From Candolleomyces eurysporus (taxonomy: Eukaryota > Basidiomycota > Agaricomycetes > Agaricales > Psathyrellaceae), in contig JANBPK010000017.1 of assembly GCA_027579435.1 (NCBI GenBank), positions 1 to 64,000 on the forward strand: DNA of 64,000 nucleotides, read 5' to 3'. The notes under the pieces are model-generated. The model was not told the DNA's origin. It searched no databases and saw only the letters and a list, made by a program, of their open reading frames with translations. Shown here one piece after another: positions 59,060 to 64,000 of this stretch. How positions within the stretch are numbered: position 1 is the stretch's first letter; every line of letters begins with the position of its first letter. The translations under genes and the position numbers were made by a program.

Positions 59060-61605
59060 AGCGTATTATCTGTTATTTGTTCGCCAAGTCCTGTCTGTCG
59101 ACAATACAATTCCCTTCAACATGCATGCACCTGAGTTCACCATCTCAAAGAGGTGGAGCTGTGGAGCGGGGAGAGCTTCGCAAACAACACATTTCCAGAG
59201 TAAACGCAGCTCAGTGACGAATGGTTGACTGAAATGGAATCGAATGAGCGTCACACCTCTCATNAAAACGACGTCGTTGGCAGGCATGTGGGAGGAAAAC
59301 CAGGTAAACAATGCGAAACCGGACAGACGATCCTCCCGTTTTGTCAAAGCGTATCGCAAGAATTTCGCATAAGCGATTGTAAATTAAGCGGAAAGACGAG
59401 AAGCGCCGCACATAATACATTCGTCCACTATAGGTAAGTTGTTACATTCAGGGAAAACTGTTTCCAAGAATATCACGACCAGTGAAGTCCAAGACGTCAT
59501 CGCCCTTGATTGACCTGAGTTTCCGGTTCGGACCTCCTACCCCTGAAGTGAGAACTGCCTCGGGAATTGCCAAAATCCAGACATCACTCTCGATTCAGAT
59601 GTCTGAGATACGGAGCGGAAAATGCTGGGCTGATCCACGTATTGCAAGACCTACCGTAGATCTGCATGACATAGGAGGGTTCGATGAAATTCAGGTTCGG
59701 GATGAACTGACGAGCCAGCCCCGCCGCCCATATTACACATAGCAGCCTCAACCCTGGGTACTGACGCAGTTTCAAGTGGAGCCTTCAACAACAAAATCGA
59801 AAGGTAACCAGCAAAAGGAGCGTTGACAGGTCGACTTACGGTACTTTCGAACAGAGAAACGCGCATCCGTGGAGCAGCATCGACACGCTTCATTCGTAGC
59901 ACACTATGATGTAGCTTTCATCACTGAAAATTTTGAACCCTTCGGCCAAGAATAGAGCCCAGCATGCAAGAATGATCTTTCAAATATAGCGCAGACGCAA
60001 GGCCAAAGAACCTAGGCAGAAACGCTCCCACCTACGAGATAGGCAGGGTAGATCATCCAGTTCCCAAGAAAGTATAATAGCGTATAACCGATCAAAGAGC
60101 GCCGCTCCACGTCTACGTCCAAGTCGTTTTCAATTTCAAAATCTCCGCCGAGTACATAAGCCTGTCGAAGCAATCGGATTCGAAGCTCAAGGGGCATGTT
60201 CGAAGAAGTATCCAGGTGACATAGCCCCCGAGAGAGCATTCGTCATACTTTCTGGAAGCATGTTAGTCGTTGCAAGCCTTGCACCGTTATTTACAGCATA
60301 TGAGGAAAGGTTATAATTATACCGATGTACAGAGGCTAGAGGATATTTGAGATGACCCTCTTTGAAGGGTTTGAGTTCCCTGCGTTCCCTTCCTAAACGC
60401 TCGCCGAGGCATGACTTCGGAATTAAAAATGACCTTAAAACCTAATCAGAAAATCTTTCGAGTCCGTGGCAGATGCTCCAAAGAAGAAGCGCACAATGAA
60501 GCAAAGCATCGCTCCATTACACGATTTCAAAGGTTACAAGCAACGCGATCGGTGGGAATGTGTCCGAGTTTCGGTGGAGTGGGTAACAGTTGTTACTAGG
60601 GGTTAGTGTGGCGTCAATCTGGGGAAGAATGTGGCCTAAACGAAAAACAAGAAAGCGCCGAGCCGGGTGCGTTCAACTTGATGGGTATTTGTCCCTCTTT
60701 GTTTATCCAGCTCCTCAGATGAATGCCACTGTCTATCAGGAGCAGTGCAGCATCGCTGCTGTGTTTCGCTTGAAAGTATTCGTAAAGGCGTATTAGGAGA
60801 TTTGTGCATAATTTAGCTAACAAAGAGACAAAATATCATAGTCTGGTAAGAGTAGGTTGAAAGCAATATGCACTAGAAGAATTGTCCAAAGAGAAGGCAC
60901 CAGAAATTAAAGAAATACACGGAGATTCGGTTACTAAGAGCTACGAAATATGCGACACTACAAGCACTTGTATACTGAGACCATGTATTGTTAGTTCGAA
61001 AAAGGGAAAAGTCAGGTTCTAGTACTTTCTCGAGAGATGACTTCAAAAGACTCTCCCTTCGCACTGCCTCAAAGTTAGCCCAGGGGATCTGGATATCGAT
61101 CGCCTGCCAGGAACCGTCTAGCCCATGTCGCGGTCACATCTCGGACTGAAGACCAACACTGGTGGGATATATTCTCCTAGCTTAGGGGCCTGCAAAAAAG
61201 ACTATTCTACGTCAGACTCCTTCCTTCCTTCGATCTTGACTCGGTCCCAGACGATGTCGAAGAGCACCCTCATCTCGACCACCTCACACTGACCGTCAAG
61301 AATTAAACTCCCAACATCGTTCTCTTCGCCTGCCCTGAAACACTTCCGATTAGGAGCGTACGACTACAATATTACCCAGTCTCGAGGAAGTCGTTGTCGA
61401 CTACACTCCTTCAGAATATAAAGCGGTCCTCTTCTCGAAGACCTCGCGGTCTCTAGGCTTTTAGTTTGACGCAACCGACTTGGCAGAAATGGTGGAGAGT
61501 CGAAGACAATCATTAATTGCGCTGGATCTGGATCTGGATCTACCAGGAAGAGGAAGCAGTTGATGAGGTGAAAATTTTTACGGGCATCATAACTTGGGTA
61601 TATTG
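59060..61605. other. about 2.5 kb without a convincing gene
   Basis: The only frame worth naming is minus 60012-60239, 75 residues with a hydrophobic 'GYTLLYFLGNWMIYPAYLVG' segment, perhaps an exon of a small membrane protein, but no partner exons were found. Position 59264 is an N at an A run. Confidence 0.35.
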
Positions 61606-62789
61606 TCAAGAAAGCAGCAATTCGGAGAGTGCGTAGGAAACGACGGCACTACAACACGCCAGATTGGTCAATCGAACGTCGACCGAGAGAATAAAAGAAC
61701 TCACATGAAAGCAGCAAAAACAGAACGTCGAGCTGAAGGCGCAGCAGACGAGTCGGACTGGGTGCTCGGCGAAGGCGGCTGAGTGCTAGATGAAGGCGGC
61801 TGGGTGCTAGATGAAGGTGGCTGGGTGCTAGACGAGTCCGATTGGGTGCTAGACCCAGTCACCCCAGTACCCGATTGCGCACCGGCTTCACCACCTACTG
61901 CCCCGCCACTCGTTCCAGCATCATTCCGTGCCTCGAGCGTAGCAAAGATATATCCAGGAGTAATGGGGCTAGTCCCTTGGACCGTAGCAGTAATGTTCGC
62001 ACTGTGGTACTCGAAGGCCTCAGGGTCGTAGTCAACTAACGGCTCTGCGGAGAGGGTTATCTGGCGGAATTGGGAGTCGATAAGACGCGCCGATGATGCA
62101 GTCTGAGTGGTGTAAATGTCCAGTATTGGATCTAAAGAACGGTAAGTTGGGTTGAGGAGACATGTCGTGGACGTGAGCGAATATAAGCACTGTATCCCTC
62201 TATCAGAACCATGCTCTAGGGAAGAAGAGATTTCAATTACGCACAGCTGCTCGAGCGCCTTTGCTCTTGGCTAAAGAGAATATGTCTGTTTCGAGAGAAG
62301 CTCCCGTGCCGTTGCGGTCGCAGTCTATGAAAGCGATCCAGGAGGTATTAACTGGGAAACAAGTTAATAAAAAAAAATTAAGAAAAGATTACGCGTCACC
62401 CACCCGCTGGCGTTGCAGCGGTAACATCCTCTTTAGAAAAATGAACAAAAGCTCCCTGTGTAATCCTTAGTTTATCCATAGATTCAACAGGGACGAGAAC
62501 GTACCCTGGCGTAACCGGTGCTATCTTTCGCTCTCGACGCCAACGAGACCTGCAGCCTGAGTAACCTTCNAAAAAAAAAAAAGGTGAAGCTTTTCAACTG
62601 GAAGCTTGACAACGACAACGAGACGTACCCCTCCTGATACCATTGCAAGGTGAGGACCGAAGTGTCCGTCAGATTCAAACCAGCCTCTGCTGCCGCTACG
62701 CTCGAGTTTGTCGGCGACGCAAGTGTCCAAGCCAGTGAGCTATACACATGGCACGTCAGCACGACGAGCAGCAGCGCTGGGAATTCCAT
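61606..62789 (-). CDS. secreted PA-domain protein with GPI-like C-terminus (possible frame break)
   Basis: Exons from 5': 62789-62629, about 62565-62404, 62351-62245, 62189-61705, 61648-61606. A signal peptide 'MEFPALLLVVLTCHVYSSLA' is followed by an Asn-glycosylatable region 'ASPTNSSVAAAEAGLNLTD'. Later come 'APVTPGYVLVPVESMDKL', the PA-domain segment 'NTSWIAFIDCDRNGTGAS' with 'DIFSLAKSKGARAA', and 'CLYSLTSTTCLLNPTY'. A Ser/Thr/Pro linker with five SSTQPPS-type repeats leads to the end 'ARRSVFAAFIAVVSYAL', a hydrophobic tail like a GPI signal. PA domains often occur in RING E3 ligases or peptidases; here neither follows. In exon 2 the frame shifts near 62533 ('VESER' then TAG unless one base is added), and 62570 is an N in a 12-base T tract at the likely acceptor. 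The start shares a 171-bp divergent promoter with CBP3. Confidence 0.65.
61749..61853 (-). repeat. 21-bp coding tandem repeat
   Basis: Five 21-bp units of the form TCTAGCACCCAGCCGCCTTC plus one base, coding Ser/Thr/Gln/Pro heptads in the linker of the PA-domain protein. Confidence 0.85.
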
Positions 62790-62960
62790 GGAAATAAGCA
62801 AAGGGCCATTGGAAGATGGGAGACGCGTTGATGAAAGATGGTTGCATTTACCGGCCACATTAGTTGGTCCGGTTGATCCGGTGCCCGACGTCGGCAGCGC
62901 GCGGACGCAATTCGCTGCTTGAGACTCTTCATCGTCGTTCCCTGCAGCGAGCAAGCCACA

Positions 62961-64000
62961 ATGCTCCCTCGCGCTCTCTTACTACGGCGCCTCAACGCTG
63001 CCAACGCAGCAGCACACTTGCGTTCGACAGTGAAGCCAGCTCGGTTAGCTGCTAGCGCTGTTCGATACAACTCCAACGCATCCACGTCGCCGGGCACATC
63101 GAAAAGCAGTGGTGAACCCGCTCAGAAACCAAGCTGGCTTACACGACAAATCGAGTCGTCACCCGCTGCAAAGAGTGCTTTCTTGGGTTTTGCGAAGGTT
63201 CTGGGGTATGGGAGTCCGAAGCAGCTAGCGGCGAGACGCGCCTTTGTGCTGTACGAAAAGATTGCGGCCATGAAACCGGACGAGGATAAAGCATTTTGGC
63301 TGAACGGTGAGCTCAATTTTATCATCCTCGGAGCCTCTTTACCGTGCTAATATGCTCGAACCAAGACTGCTACCTCCCTCCGACATTCCAATCCTGGTTC
63401 ACTGTCACAAACCTCCATGTCTGGCTGCTCACCGTCCGACTACGAGCCCTCCCGCCTGAACACGGCCGACACTACCAACAAGCACTCATAGATCACTTTT
63501 TCATTGACGTCGAAGACAGAGTGCGCGCTGTCCTTCAACCAAAAGACCCTCAACCCGAACCCTACACGTTCGAATCGTCATTCTACGTCAACCCCAACGC
63601 ACTACCGAAAGACGAAGCAGAAAGCGGCGAGAAGCGGAAACGAAAGCTCAGTAGAGCTCCAGACCGTATCGTCACGCGACAGATGAAGATTTTCAAAGAA
63701 CAGTGGGCAGGTCTCGGATTGGCGTTCGACCTTGCCCTCGTCCAAGGCGACCAAGAACTCGCCGCTGCCATTTGGCGAAACCTCCTCGGAGCCAGAGGCG
63801 CACAGGGTATCGAATACCCTGCTGGAACTGCGGCACCTGCCCAACCAAATCCATCCTTCCGCCGCACTGTGAACCTCGTAGGAGGTGAAGTCGTGAACGT
63901 GGAGAAGGTGGATTTCGAGAAAGAGGCAACGACGGACGACAATTCGGGCGTGCACGACTTCCCTCCGGCAGAAGTGGACAAGTACCTCACCTATCCTCAA
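62961..64000 (+). CDS. CBP3: ubiquinol-cytochrome c chaperone CBP3 (partial, 3' end off window)
   Basis: Exon 1 is 62961-63306; exon 2 runs from 63366 to beyond the window edge, with a 59-nt intron; 327 residues visible. The N-terminus 'MLPRALLLRRLNAANAAAHL' is a mitochondrial presequence. Then 'QLAARRAFVLYEKIAAM', 'CYLPPTFQSWFTVTNLHVW', 'LLTVRLRALP', 'HYQQALIDHFFIDVEDRVR', 'RIVTRQMKIFKEQWAGLGLA' and 'GDQELAAAIWRNLLGARG' match the Cbp3 chaperone domain. Cbp3 works with Cbp6 on mitoribosomes to help translate and stabilise cytochrome b during complex III assembly (established in yeast). An in-frame ATG 14 codons upstream is less likely because the presequence starts best at MLPRALL. The domain appears complete; only a C-terminal extension is cut. 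Confidence 0.92.

Noticed and set aside
61783..62031. Plus-strand frame with 'WVLDEGG' repeats
   Set aside because: Antisense of the Ser/Thr/Gln/Pro repeat linker of the PA-domain gene, which has splice support and a signal peptide on the other strand.

Overview
The window is nuclear DNA of a filamentous basidiomycete, most likely an agaricomycete. The evidence is short GT-AG introns of about 50-80 nt in nearly every gene, a class I hydrophobin, three DUF6533-type seven-helix membrane proteins, NACHT-type STAND NTPases (fungal NLR-like proteins) and a eukaryotic tRNA-Ile(AAT). Nothing bacterial or viral is visible. Exon structures were worked out by hand from reading frame, splice signals and comparison between paralogues inside the window.

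Region 1 (1-16.4 kb) is a tandem triplication of a convergent gene pair: a plus-strand MBIP-like gene facing a minus-strand class A NLR. The MBIP-like gene is intact only in the first unit and is a deletion relic in units 2 and 3. All three NLRs survive. Each joins a ~315-residue low-complexity N-terminus to a NACHT domain across an identical 50-nt intron. The third copy carries a large acidic Gly/Glu/Tyr/Asp minisatellite near its C-terminus. A truncated class B NLR relic, cut off by an AT-rich sequence, lies at the left edge, and a tRNA-Ile(AAT) sits between units 1 and 2.

Region 2 (16.4-31.5 kb) holds a five-exon multi-pass membrane protein with a long Ser/Pro-rich tail, a ~6 kb stretch with no convincing gene, a class B NLR with altered Walker motifs, and a small secreted proline-rich repeat protein.

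Region 3 (31.5-57 kb) mixes two more NLR classes with other repeated genes. Class B has a short N-terminus coded by two small exons and a shared upstream element. Class C has a short conserved N-terminal exon and a Cys-containing last exon. Among them are three DUF6533 membrane-protein genes, each next to a divergent pterin-dehydratase-like (PCD-like) gene or its relic. One PCD-like copy is intact; relics of the others are fused to, or abut, NLR tails. This looks like a birth-and-death cluster.

Region 4 (57-64 kb) is more ordinary: a class I hydrophobin, a secreted PA-domain protein with a GPI-like C-terminus, and, divergent from it, the start of the mitochondrial complex III assembly chaperone CBP3, which runs off the right edge.

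Altogether there are ten NLR genes or substantial relics plus one short NLR fragment within 57 kb. None has visible ankyrin, WD40 or TPR repeats. Ten single N bases, two of which must be removed to keep a reading frame, and two homopolymer frameshifts suggest draft-quality sequence, so single-base frame breaks should be treated with caution.
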